NCBI GenBank assembly: GCA_964488555.1
Contig: CAZAUF010000007.1
Coordinates: 5,364-69,363 of the forward strand
From: UBA2112 sp964488555
Lineage (GTDB): Bacteria > Patescibacteriota > Saccharimonadia > Saccharimonadales > Saccharimonadaceae
Length of the DNA stretch: 64,000 nucleotides
Direction: 5' to 3'
Position 1 is the first letter of the stretch, and every line of letters begins with the position of its first letter. The notes under the pieces were generated by a model. The model did not search any database. It was not told where the DNA came from and saw only the letters and a list, made by a program, of their open reading frames with translations. Both the position numbers and the translations under genes were made by a program. Positions 43,034 to 51,923 of the stretch are shown here, piece after piece.

Positions 43034-43942
43034 TTAAATTTTCACTGCGGCTCGTAGTTTAGCACTACGGGCACGCGGATTGTGAACATCATGCGTTGCG
43101 CCGTCTATCGGCTTTTTCGTCAGCATGCGAAGCTCAGCTTCATAGCCAGCTTCGCGCTGCTCGGCGAAATAATGCTTCACTAAGCGGTCTTCCAAACTAT
43201 GAAAGCTGATTATCCCTACCCTACCGCCCCTTGTGAGGAGGAGAGGGAGCAGCGGGAGGATAGATTCAACCTGGTCTAGTTCTCGGTTGACCGCTATGCG
43301 GAGCGCTTGAAAGGTGCGCGTGGCCGGGTGAATTTTTCCCCGTTTACCACGAGTCCGCTGTTTGGCGGAATGCGCGATCAAATCTGCGAGTTCTCCTGTT
43401 TCATTCAATGGTCGAGCTTTGACAATCGCTTCTGCGATACGCTTGGCGACAGACGGTGATTCCTCACCGTATTCGCGTATGATTCGGACTAGTTCACTGC
43501 TGGATACAGTGTTGACTAGTCGTTTCGCCGTCATTTCCTGACGCCGATCCATACGCATGTCCAAAGGACCACTGTTTGTAAAAGAAAACCCTCGTTCGCT
43601 CTGATCGAGCTGTGGTGACGACACCCCCAGATCGATTAATACGATATTGAACTGCTTCCCTTCATTTATCAACTGCTTCGCGGCACTGACAAAATCGGTA
43701 TGCAGGAGTCGAGCGCCCTTCTTCTCGAATTCCGCAAGGTGCGAAATCGCGAAGTCGTCACGATCGACTAACGTAGTACCTGCCGCGTTGTCCGTCCTGT
43801 TCATGAATGCTTGCGCATGTCCGCCATAACCTGCAGTCAGATCGAGATAGCTCTCGCCTTTCTGTGGATTTAGCAGCTCTAGCGTCGCATCCAGTAGAAC
43901 CGGAAGGTGCAACTCAGCATGTGGTGGGTGTACTATACTCAT
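43034..43942 (-). CDS. rsmH: 16S rRNA (cytosine-1402-N4) methyltransferase
   Basis: 302 residues with H-x-PVLL near the start, YLDLTAGYGGHAQAFM SAM motif, DLGVSSPQLDQSERGFSF and GPLDMRMD, and the C-terminal HSLEDRLVKHYF. It methylates C1402 in the ribosomal decoding centre. TATAGT ends 7 nt before the ATG; AAGGGGG in the gap is too close to serve as an SD. Confidence 0.96.
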   Translation of the reverse strand: MSIVHPPHAELHLPVLLDATLELLNPQKGESYLDLTAGYGGHAQAFMNRTDNAAGTTLVDRDDFAISHLAEFEKKGARLLHTDFVSAAKQLINEGKQFNIVLIDLGVSSPQLDQSERGFSFTNSGPLDMRMDRRQEMTAKRLVNTVSSSELVRIIREYGEESPSVAKRIAEAIVKARPLNETGELADLIAHSAKQRTRGKRGKIHPATRTFQALRIAVNRELDQVESILPLLPLLLTRGGRVGIISFHSLEDRLVKHYFAEQREAGYEAELRMLTKKPIDGATHDVHNPRARSAKLRAAVKI

Positions 43943-44260
43943 CCCCCTTACTATAGCAAAGGAGACCCAAAAGCTTGCGCCTTTGGATTCGAGATCACCT
44001 AACTGATAACAGTGCTGTTTGTTTTTTAGGTGTGTTTGTTTTTGTATAAGTTGCGATGGCAGTGCGTTACTGAGTAATGCATAGCTGTCATCGTTGAGAG
44101 ACTTATGTGTTGTGAGGTGGAGTTTTTTTGGGAGGTGTGTTTTGAGGAAGGTGCGTCGGGTCTTTTTTCACTAGATGTGGTTCCCGTATTTTTCCACGCA
44201 CTGCTACCAGATAGTTGATCTCGAGAGTTTGAATTGTCAAAGAACAAACAGCGTACCAAT
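43943..44260 (-). other. 318-bp gap between mraZ and rsmH
   Basis: Read on the minus strand, about 44030-44170 is strongly C+A rich and poor in G, giving an unstructured-looking stretch. It contains the rsmH promoter at its end (-10 at 43950-43955). TTGACA and TATCTG near 44215-44240 could be a weak promoter. No convincing gene. Confidence 0.45.
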
Positions 44261-44632
44261 CTAATCCGGTGTATCTGGAGCCATAACCCGCCAGTAACTA
44301 CCGGCGCGAACGGCGACCAAATCCCGTTTGATTCCAGCATAATCTAGCAGATGTTGCTCGATTGTAACCCTACCCTGCTTGACATCAAGCGAAGCACTGG
44401 TTTTTCCACGCCGGAACCTGACATTAACGTCAGCAATCCGTTCGTCGAGTATACTGCCTTTTAGCTCCGGCTCTACTTCGTTGTCCCACGTGGATTGCGG
44501 GTACATATGAAGATAAGAGCCGAACCCGCGAGTCAATACGACGCCAGATGCAAACTCATCACGTAACTCGACAGGCATAGTCAGACGACGTTTGTCATCG
44601 AGCTTCCGTTCAAAGTAATCTGTGCTGGACAC
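44261..44632 (-). CDS. mraZ: MraZ-like transcriptional regulator
   Basis: 123 residues of the AbrB/MraZ fold: DYFERKLDDKRRLTMPVELRDEF, VVLTRGFGSYLHMYP and RRGKTSASLDVKQGRVTIEQHLLDYAGI. It heads the division cluster and in other bacteria represses it. The start is GTG 44632, with AAGGGG upstream. The two MraZ domains are present but divergent. Confidence 0.88.
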   Translation of the reverse strand: MSSTDYFERKLDDKRRLTMPVELRDEFASGVVLTRGFGSYLHMYPQSTWDNEVEPELKGSILDERIADVNVRFRRGKTSASLDVKQGRVTIEQHLLDYAGIKRDLVAVRAGSYWRVMAPDTPD

Positions 44633-44889
44633 CTTATTTCCCCTTCGGGTGGACTTGATTGATTTTTTAAATGTGGCTTTTTGTTTTTTGTTCCACTGGT
44701 TTCATGATACTACCCACTCCTACCCACTTCAACCCCCATTTTTGATTTTTCTTACGAAATATAGCATTTTATCCACAAAACTGTGGAAAACTTTCAAAAT
44801 GCCTATATATATGGAGTGCCTGTGCCTAGACGTACACAAACAAAAACATAAAAAGCGTCATCACGACGCCTTGAAATGGTAAAAGTCCC
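44633..44889 (-). promoter_or_regulatory. mraZ upstream region with paired DnaA-like boxes
   Basis: TTATCCACA (44769-44777) and TGTGGAAAA (44782-44790) face each other across 4 bp. The interval also contains a minus-strand terminator (44848-44870) for the HAD gene. It is AT rich. Confidence 0.5.
44848..44870 (-). terminator. Terminator of the yvcK-HAD operon
   Basis: GCGTC (44855-44859) pairs with GACGC (44865-44869); on the minus strand it is followed by TTTTTATG. Confidence 0.6.
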
Positions 44890-45573
44890 CTACCGTAGTG
44901 CTTCGATAACGCCATACAAATCGGTATGGCGCGACACGTTTGCCGGTACCGTACCTTGCTGTGACGGAAGTTCGCGTGACGGATCAAGTACCCAATAGCC
45001 ACGTGAAGGCATCCCGGGAAATTCCGCGAAGCTGACTGCCTTGTCGTCTATCAGGACGACCGACTCCGCTATGTAATGACCTAGGTCATCGGGCACGTGG
45101 AACAAACCATCCTCTTGCTGCCAGCTACTTATCAACCTGCCTTTTTCTTTTTGCTCCATAATGATTCGACGAATGTGATTGAACCCTGCTGCGGATAGCT
45201 TCAATTTCTGCCAAAGCGGATTGCCGTATGTCAAAATACCATAGCGTTTGTCACTTTGAGTCAGCCACTCCAGAAGTTCAGACGCACCAGGAAGCAAGTA
45301 GTTGAGCGAGTGCGACTCATGAATGTATCGCTTTTCCAGTTCCGACCACTTTTCGCTTTCGTTCGATTCAGCAAGGTGATCTCGCACATAGCTAGCGGTA
45401 TCAAATGAGTCACCGCGTGCTTTGACATCTTCATATGCCTTGTTTATTTGTTCACTCGAAATGCTGATATAGTCCTCTGCTATCTCGATGAACACTTCAA
45501 GCAGCTTGTCAGAATCGACAAGTGTGCGGTCAAAGTCTACGATATAAAATTCATCAATTCTGGTTTCTAGCAT
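44890..45573 (-). CDS. HAD-superfamily hydrolase
   Basis: 227 residues. Motif I is YIVDFDRTLVDSD, with a helical cap, motif II in ILTYGNP and a late VVLIDDKAVSFAEFPG acidic motif. A phosphatase of unknown substrate. ATG 45573 is used; a TTG at 45588 is an alternative. It overlaps the end of yvcK by 20 bp, so the two form an operon. Confidence 0.85.
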   Translation of the reverse strand: MLETRIDEFYIVDFDRTLVDSDKLLEVFIEIAEDYISISSEQINKAYEDVKARGDSFDTASYVRDHLAESNESEKWSELEKRYIHESHSLNYLLPGASELLEWLTQSDKRYGILTYGNPLWQKLKLSAAGFNHIRRIIMEQKEKGRLISSWQQEDGLFHVPDDLGHYIAESVVLIDDKAVSFAEFPGMPSRGYWVLDPSRELPSQQGTVPANVSRHTDLYGVIEALR

Positions 45574-46582
45574 TGTCGTACAACTCAATTATAGCATTCG
45601 CCAATGCTTGTGGGTCGTGTCGGATAAACGATCGAGTCACGGGCAGTTTGTCACTTTCGTGCGACTGCGCGACACCTGCCAAAAAGTTGCCACCTATTGC
45701 ATGGTAGTGCATCGTTTTCATCTTGTCTTCGTCAGCCTCGACGACAAAAGCACCCTCTGTTTCACGATACTTTTCAGCCAGCTCATCGCTTGGCACTTGC
45801 TGGTTATATAGGACATAGTCCAGCACCGAGCCACCGGCGAACCGCTCAATTTCGGCGGCGTGGTCGCTGACAGAAAAGCCGTCGGTCTGACCGCGCTTCG
45901 TCACTAGATTCGTGACATATACAACCGCAGCACTAGTCGAGCGCAGTGCTTCACCTACCTCATCGATGATAAGCAGCGGACCAAGTGACGTATAGAGGTC
46001 ACCTGGTGCGACAACAACCAAGTCAGCTTCCTTGATCGCTTGGATCGCCAATGGGTTAGCCTTCGCTTCCGGCACAAGGGAAAGCGTCGCAGTGCGCGGA
46101 TCATTCCGGAAATACTGCGCATCAATAACCCTTTCTCCATGTAGTGTGACCGTGGCGTCCTGCCACTCCATCTTAAGGCGGACGTCGTCAAGCGTGACTG
46201 GCAATACCCTACCCTGCACATTCAAGATTTCTGAAGCCGTCTCGACCGCCTCCCCGAAGTTACCCGTTACCTTTTCGAGCGCGCTCAAAAATACATTGCC
46301 AAACGCATGACCCTGGAAGGTCCCCTCTTCGAACCGATAATTAAATAGATCTCTCAATTTCGGTGACCGACTGAGTGCCACAAGGCACTGCCTCACATCT
46401 CCAGGAGGAAGTACACCGAGCTCATCTCGCAAGACTCCGGTGCTGCCGCCATCATCAACCATATTGACAAGTGCAGTCAGACGATCCGTCTTGTGTTTGA
46501 GTGCGCTAAGTAAGGTAAAGCTACCCGTGCCGCCACCAATAACAACAATTTTGTAGCCGACAGAAGGTGCTCGTTCTTGCAT
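45554..46582 (-). CDS. YvcK/CofD-family protein
   Basis: 342 residues of the CofD-like fold: VVIGGGTGSFTLLSALK, MVDDGGSTGVLRDELGVLPPGDVRQCLVALS and LVVVAPGDLYTSLGPLL. YvcK proteins in Firmicutes and Actinobacteria bind UDP-sugars and influence wall synthesis and carbon use. ATG 46582 is chosen over the longer frame to 46633: TATACT ends 7 nt before it. It shares a divergent promoter region with the LssY_C gene. Confidence 0.92.
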   Translation of the reverse strand: MQERAPSVGYKIVVIGGGTGSFTLLSALKHKTDRLTALVNMVDDGGSTGVLRDELGVLPPGDVRQCLVALSRSPKLRDLFNYRFEEGTFQGHAFGNVFLSALEKVTGNFGEAVETASEILNVQGRVLPVTLDDVRLKMEWQDATVTLHGERVIDAQYFRNDPRTATLSLVPEAKANPLAIQAIKEADLVVVAPGDLYTSLGPLLIIDEVGEALRSTSAAVVYVTNLVTKRGQTDGFSVSDHAAEIERFAGGSVLDYVLYNQQVPSDELAEKYRETEGAFVVEADEDKMKTMHYHAIGGNFLAGVAQSHESDKLPVTRSFIRHDPQALANAIIELYDNARNQN

Positions 46583-46589
46583 AGTCTCC

Positions 46590-46615
46590 AGTATATCACC
46601 TGGACTTGATATACT
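46590..46615. promoter_or_regulatory. Divergent promoter region of yvcK and the LssY_C gene
   Basis: AGTATATC (46590-46597) and GATATACT (46608-46615) are inverted copies, each containing a -10 (TATACT) for one direction. The ATGs follow after 7 and 8 nt, so both messages are probably leaderless. Confidence 0.65.
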
Positions 46616-46623
46616 GGATACCA

Positions 46624-47484
46624 ATGATTCCATTTATATTTCGCACGTTGTGGCGTCTTATCATTTTATTGCTCGGCATCGCATCGCTCTATGTTCTTGC
46701 CACCATGCTCTGGCCCGAAGACGGCAGTCGAGTTGCTGCGTTTGTCGCCTTGCTAATCATATATTGCTTGATGGCATACATCGTTATACCCGCGCTTATG
46801 CGCCTGTTTCACGTGTTTATGCACCCCGACCACATCCCTCTTTATGTAACGACAGGAGACGGCTGGCCGTCCGATCCTGTCAATCTGGCGATAATAGCCA
46901 AAAATCAACGACAACTTGTCAACGCGATGAAACAAGCAGGTTGGTATAAATCTGATCCTTTGACATTTAAAAATGGTTTTCGCGAAGTCATATCTATTTT
47001 ATTCAACACCTCTTACCCGGAAGCTCCCTTGAGCAACCTCTACCTCTTTGATCGTCCGCACGACGTAGCGTTTGCTATACCAACCAACAAAAACAACAGC
47101 GCGCGCACGCGCCATCACGTGAGGTTTTGGCGTCTTCAGAAACCGCACACCGAAACGCGTCACGCATCACACTATGATTTCTGGCGCGATAAATTGCGAC
47201 ATATACTCCATCTGGAAAAAGAAATTTGGATTGGTGCCGCGACCGAAGATATACGCATTGTCGATATTCAGTGGCGCACAGGTCAACTGACACATGGCGT
47301 CAGTCACGAAGCTGAGAAAGAGCGTGATTTCGTTATCCAAACCTTGCAAGATGCCAAACTCGTTAAGTCCGTGCAGACAACCGTTCCTGGCGAACAGCTG
47401 CGATTTAGAGGTCAGTCGTTTCGAACTTTTTACACGACAGATGGAAGTATTAAGATAGCACAAATCAAAAAACCTCGTGTATAG
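46624..47484 (+). CDS. LssY C-terminal domain membrane protein
   Basis: 286 residues. Two N-terminal helices (about 8-30 and 38-58) are followed by an LssY_C domain: DPVNLAIIAKNQRQLVNAMKQAGWYKSD, FNTSYPEAPLSNLYLF, HHVRFWRL and WIGAATEDIRI. The domain's function is unknown; relatives are fused to PAP2 phosphatases, absent here. ATG 46624 follows TATACT by 8 nt. Confidence 0.85.
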   Translation: MIPFIFRTLWRLIILLLGIASLYVLATMLWPEDGSRVAAFVALLIIYCLMAYIVIPALMRLFHVFMHPDHIPLYVTTGDGWPSDPVNLAIIAKNQRQLVNAMKQAGWYKSDPLTFKNGFREVISILFNTSYPEAPLSNLYLFDRPHDVAFAIPTNKNNSARTRHHVRFWRLQKPHTETRHASHYDFWRDKLRHILHLEKEIWIGAATEDIRIVDIQWRTGQLTHGVSHEAEKERDFVIQTLQDAKLVKSVQTTVPGEQLRFRGQSFRTFYTTDGSIKIAQIKKPRV

Positions 47485-47493
47485 TATTTAAGC

Positions 47494-48038
47494 ATGAAGA
47501 CACCCGACAAGTACTCATTGTGGCTCGTTCCGCAAGGCAGCGAAGGTGAAAAGTTGCAAAATTTCGTCAATACACTTGCCCAAAAATATAACGCACCTGT
47601 TTTTGTACCACACCTGACTTTAGTTGCTAATATTTTTATACCCTCTGAGCATGCATACGACTCACTTGAGGACCGCGTCGAAAAACTTGCCAAATCTCGG
47701 CTAAACCATTCGACCTAACGCTCAAAGGATTTGACTATACAGACGAAGAGTTCAGATGCCTCTTTCTTTTAGCCAAACCATCAGATGAGCTTAGTCTTAC
47801 CTATACATTAGCAAGCGACCACTTCCCTCAGGTAAATGATGAACACTTCAAATCTATGCCTCACATGAGCGTTCTTTACGGCAGCTTCGGCTCGGATATC
47901 AAAAAAGCTATTATTGATGAGTACCAAGCGTCACCCATAGCAGATATCACTTTTGCCATTAACTCTTTTGATCTCTATCTCACAAATTCGCCGATAGAAA
48001 GCTGGCAACTGAAAAAGCAGTTTTTGTTAGACGCATAG
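47494..48038 (+). pseudogene. 2H phosphoesterase (2'-5' RNA ligase-like), frameshifted
   Basis: Two frames together give a full-length 2H protein. Frame one runs to a TAA at 47718 and carries the first H-x-T motif (PHLTLV). From about 47691 the homology continues in another frame (KPFDLTLKGF...) and carries the second motif (PHMSVLYG), ending at 48038. A single missing base near 47690 would restore the gene. TATAGT ends 8 nt before the ATG. It may be a genuine pseudogene, an assembly error, or a rarely expressed fusion. Confidence 0.75.
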
Positions 48039-48081
48039 TGCGCGCCCATCGACCATGCATTGTGAGCGATGACGAAAGCAA

Positions 48082-49608
48082 TCAGCTCACAACCACTTCT
48101 TCGCCAAAGTGTTTTTGCAAACGCATAACGATGCTGTTTTCATGACGACCAAATTTTTTGCTCAGCTTTTTCAAACTGACACCGTTTTGAAAATCAAGCT
48201 TCAGTGCCTCGTCGTCATCATGCGACCACGACCTGTAGGCATTCGGATATGTTTCGCGCATCTTTTCTATTTTTTGAGCCCAGTTACTTGCTGGTTTTGC
48301 CTTCTTTTCCAGAGGCGGTCGCGTCTTACGCTCCTCTGCCTGTTTCACAAGATGTGAAAACTTTTTGAGATCATCCATGGTCCGCGATAGCAGTTGCTGA
48401 TTGATCGATCGTGCGTCTTCGCTCACCCGAAGAGCCATACGATTCAACCCAGCCAAGTATAAGTTGTTCAAATTTTTTACTCGGCTCAATGCTACATATC
48501 CCATACCTTCGACGAAAGCTTTGCTGAGATCCATGCGAGCGGCATCAAGTGTCATGCCCTGCGACTTATGCACGGTGATAGCCCACGCAAGCCTCAAAGG
48601 AATTTGCGAGATGCTCGCACGTTTTTTATCACCGTCGCGCAGCTCCCATGTATCCGGCATCATAGTGACCGTCTTGCCGTTTCTAAATTCTACAATGGGA
48701 TAATTGGTCAGTACATCAAAATCTCTGACAATCCCCAAGCTTCCATTGACATACTTGCGGTCTGCCGCATTTTTGACGGCCATGACTAGTGCACCCTCTT
48801 TTAATTTTAATTCAGCAGGAGCAAGTACTGAACGCTGGAGATTCTCTACATAATTAGCCGCACCTGTGGTCGCTTGAGCGTATGTCAACTCGTCTCCATA
48901 CAGCTCTTCAAGCTTGGCTTGGTTGATACGATCAACATCAACGTTCGTCGTATGTAGCTCAGTCAAATCTCCTTCAGGGAGCATGGCATCTCCACGCTCC
49001 AGTAGTAGCTCAGCATGTTTGCGTCGTATATCCCCTGCCCGCATAGCATCGAGAATCTCAAGCAACTGCTCATCATCTTGTCGATGCTGTTCCTGAAGAT
49101 AACAAATAGTGGGATTTAGCTCGCGCCAAGCGTTGCTATATACTACGAAACCTCCGTGTCGTGAGTTATCGCGATTGATCGGCGGTAGCTGAAAAAAGTC
49201 GCCCGACATAACAACTTGGATACCGCCGAACGGCACGTCTGGCTGCTTGCGCACCAATCGACAAGCCATGTCGACCATATCCAGCCTATAGTCGTGCAGC
49301 ATGCTAATTTCATCGATAATGAGAATGTTTGTTTTTTCGATAATTTCACGCCGTCCCTTGCTCACATGATCCGCGAAACCTTGTGGAAGTTCGTCCAGCA
49401 CGCCTATACCAGCCCATGCATGAATTGTCGTTCCGCCCAAATGCGTCGCAGCCAGTCCGGTAGTCGCAGTGACTGATACATGCTTACCCTCGGCTTTGGC
49501 GAGTCGTATAAACTGATTCAAAACATATGTCTTGCCAGCTCCTGCCGGACCGGTCAGTAGTACGCTCTCCCCCGAAAGCATTATCTCGAGTGCTAATGCT
49601 TGATCCAT
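48082..49608 (-). CDS. PIF1-like helicase with a C-terminal HTH
   Basis: 508 residues of a superfamily 1B helicase: Walker A GPAGAGKT (20-27), Walker B DE (99-100) in ILIIDEISML, FGGIQVVMSGDFFQLPP and the late VHKSQGMTL motif. It unwinds DNA 5' to 3' in known relatives. The last 50 residues form a small helix-turn-helix-like region (SLKKLSKKFGRHENSIVMRLQKHF). TATAAT ends 6 nt before the ATG. Confidence 0.92.
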   Translation of the reverse strand: MDQALALEIMLSGESVLLTGPAGAGKTYVLNQFIRLAKAEGKHVSVTATTGLAATHLGGTTIHAWAGIGVLDELPQGFADHVSKGRREIIEKTNILIIDEISMLHDYRLDMVDMACRLVRKQPDVPFGGIQVVMSGDFFQLPPINRDNSRHGGFVVYSNAWRELNPTICYLQEQHRQDDEQLLEILDAMRAGDIRRKHAELLLERGDAMLPEGDLTELHTTNVDVDRINQAKLEELYGDELTYAQATTGAANYVENLQRSVLAPAELKLKEGALVMAVKNAADRKYVNGSLGIVRDFDVLTNYPIVEFRNGKTVTMMPDTWELRDGDKKRASISQIPLRLAWAITVHKSQGMTLDAARMDLSKAFVEGMGYVALSRVKNLNNLYLAGLNRMALRVSEDARSINQQLLSRTMDDLKKFSHLVKQAEERKTRPPLEKKAKPASNWAQKIEKMRETYPNAYRSWSHDDDEALKLDFQNGVSLKKLSKKFGRHENSIVMRLQKHFGEEVVVS

Positions 49609-49682
49609 CCACCTATTATACCATCGACAGCCACCGACATAAGTGCTTGCCTAAACCTTCTATATTGCTTATGCTTGATATT

Positions 49683-50294
49683 ATGAAACGACACACGGGC
49701 TACACCATCGTCGAAATACTCATCATTATATCTGTCCTAGCCATACTCGGAGCAATAGCCCTCGTCGGATGGGGGGGCGTTGTCACCTCTTCAAACGATA
49801 AAGCACGCGCTACCGATATTCGAGAATGGGTATCAGCGTTTGAGCTGTACCGCAGTCGCTATACTATCTGGCCCGTCATGCCCACTGCCAATGGTGCGGC
49901 TGGTACCGTGAGTCAATGCCTTGGCACATTTACTTCTACAAGCGGTAAATGTGGCCAACATACCAGTAGCACAGCCGGACAATTCCTTGCCGCGTCTGCG
50001 TCTTCGAGCATGCTCTCTCGTGTCACAAAAACAGGTAGCACCCCGGTGAACGAAAGTGCTCCTATCAAAAATGGCTCACGTTCAGTCGTAGGTCCATATG
50101 TACGCGTCTCACAAAGTACCACCGCTGGAGTCGTGACGGTCACTGCGCACTTTGTTGGGTTTTTCCAAGGCAACTGCCCTGACGGCTACACTCTTGACTC
50201 AGGCAACACTCCTTCTTCAACTATGCTGACAAATATGGGAAGTGGTGCAAAAGCCTGCGCTCTACAAAAAACATTCAGCTACAGCCCAAGCTAG
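49683..50294 (+). CDS. Type IV pilin-like protein
   Basis: 203 residues. The N-terminus is a class III prepilin signal: MKRHTG, then Tyr-Thr-Ile-Val-Glu (Glu5) and a hydrophobic alpha-1 helix. The peptidase would cut after Gly6. The remainder is Ser/Thr/Gly rich with a disulfide-capable end (CPDGYTL...KACAL). It would form or join a pilus or pseudopilus used for adhesion or DNA uptake. An ATG at 49671 adds four residues and is an equal candidate. No assembly genes lie nearby. Confidence 0.85.
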   Translation: MKRHTGYTIVEILIIISVLAILGAIALVGWGGVVTSSNDKARATDIREWVSAFELYRSRYTIWPVMPTANGAAGTVSQCLGTFTSTSGKCGQHTSSTAGQFLAASASSSMLSRVTKTGSTPVNESAPIKNGSRSVVGPYVRVSQSTTAGVVTVTAHFVGFFQGNCPDGYTLDSGNTPSSTMLTNMGSGAKACALQKTFSYSPS

Positions 50295-51895
50295 AGATTT
50301 TGTGGTGGCATAGGGGGAGAAGAAGACGGCGGTTGATCCTGACCTGTCGTTATGATCGATGGCGGCGTTGGTGGCTGCGGCGGTGGTAACTGTTTGTTTT
50401 TGCGACGCTTGAGTACGACAACCGCAACGACAGTGCCGATTATTACTATCCCACCTACAATCGCCAGAATGATAAGTGGCAGATTACTTTGTGCCGCATC
50501 CGCCTCTTCGGCGTCAGCTTCAGGATAAACTATCTGGTTATTTCCCTGCAGTTCCACAGATGCAAAAATCCAGTCATCAATATATCGCCTATCCCCCCAG
50601 GAGCCGGTACCGAAACTCCATGCGTGAAGACCATCGACACTGCTCTGGCAGTCGCGTCCATCCACCGTCTCTGTGGTCAGTACCTCTCTAGCGAGCGGTG
50701 CGAGCTCTGTATCATTCCAGCACATTCTAGTCGTTGGCGCATTTTCACCGTTCAGCCTCACTAGCTCTAGCCCACCTGACCGACCTTCCACATCAGCAGC
50801 CACCAAATGAATTTCGGCAACTTTAGTAATGTTCACTTTGATACCAATAGGTTGAGAGCGCGGTATAATTTGACCCTCTCTATCAACACCTGCAAAACGA
50901 ACCTGCTGTAACCCATCTGACAGTTTTTTCATCTGTTGATGCATGGTCACATCGCTTTGACCATCGAATCCACCATCGTTATCGACATCAATTTTTATCT
51001 CATACTGACCAATAAAGTTATGTAGAAAAAACGATATCGTTCCAGACTGTTGATCCGGTGAATCATCCGCAGAAAAGTGAAGCTCGCTGAGTGACGGTCG
51101 ACTGATGTTTGGCCTGACCCAGTCTTCCTGGCCATCCCATCGACTCGTCTTTGTCGGTAAATCTCCCGCTGGTTCCGCAAAGAACAATTTGTACGCATTC
51201 CCACAGACACCTAACGCTGGTGAAAAATTCGTATCACTGATTTCCGTACTTCTGTATGCCGATTCACATTGATCTCCCTTGCGTATACCAATGGCATCTG
51301 CAGAAAGTACCGATGCGACTCCGTTATAGCCTAGTTCTGTTGATTTGTATATGTAACCATCTTCGCTGATGTAATAGTAGGTGAAATCGCCGCTATACGC
51401 AGCCGAGCTTGGCTGATAAATTGCATATCGATCCGTCCACACCCGACCATGCTTTTCGCCGTCACTACCCATGACATCAATATTCCACTCGAACAAATTC
51501 TTGCCCCAGCGAACGACAGGATGGACTTCTGGATATGGGCTGGCGTCGGACGGTGCGATAAATTGAATACGCCAAATACCACTGACGGTCGCAGTCTGGG
51601 GGGTGAAGATACACCCCTTACCAACAGCCACGTTGTTTGCAATCGTGCACTTCTGTTGCTTCACCTCGGGCCCATCAAGTGTCACCGTGACGTTCTTCTT
51701 CGTGCCGCCATCACCTTCTATTGCAGCACGCAAAAAACTAGCACTGATTTTTTCACCACCTTTGACATAGGCATAAAACGTATTGTCAGCTTTGATAAAC
51801 TGCTTAGGATCATTCGACAAGGCATAGGAACTCGTAACGGTGACAACTGTCGCACCCACCGTCATCAGAACAATTGCTAGCAATAATCGTCGCAT
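50291..51895 (-). CDS. Surface protein with signal peptide and C-terminal membrane anchor
   Basis: 534 residues. Signal peptide (1-26, cleaved near SYA), a large extracellular beta-rich region with about six Cys, then one membrane helix (about 463-490) and a basic KRRKNK stop followed by a Pro-rich cytoplasmic tail. No family recognised. It overlaps the pilin gene by 4 bp tail to tail. TATGCT lies 7 nt before the ATG. Confidence 0.7.
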   Translation of the reverse strand: MRRLLLAIVLMTVGATVVTVTSSYALSNDPKQFIKADNTFYAYVKGGEKISASFLRAAIEGDGGTKKNVTVTLDGPEVKQQKCTIANNVAVGKGCIFTPQTATVSGIWRIQFIAPSDASPYPEVHPVVRWGKNLFEWNIDVMGSDGEKHGRVWTDRYAIYQPSSAAYSGDFTYYYISEDGYIYKSTELGYNGVASVLSADAIGIRKGDQCESAYRSTEISDTNFSPALGVCGNAYKLFFAEPAGDLPTKTSRWDGQEDWVRPNISRPSLSELHFSADDSPDQQSGTISFFLHNFIGQYEIKIDVDNDGGFDGQSDVTMHQQMKKLSDGLQQVRFAGVDREGQIIPRSQPIGIKVNITKVAEIHLVAADVEGRSGGLELVRLNGENAPTTRMCWNDTELAPLAREVLTTETVDGRDCQSSVDGLHAWSFGTGSWGDRRYIDDWIFASVELQGNNQIVYPEADAEEADAAQSNLPLIILAIVGGIVIIGTVVAVVVLKRRKNKQLPPPQPPTPPSIITTGQDQPPSSSPPMPPQNL

Positions 51896-51923
51896 ACTTT
51901 ATAGCATAACCGTGATGGATCGC

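Noticed and set aside
44026..44340. 104-codon minus-strand ORF after mraZ
   Set aside because: It overlaps the end of mraZ in another frame, has no start signal and shows a composition typical of the C+A-rich spacer.
47670..47706. Programmed -1 frameshift in the 2H phosphoesterase
   Set aside because: The A-rich run has five As and its codon phase does not fit an X-XXY-YYZ heptamer; no stimulatory stem is evident.
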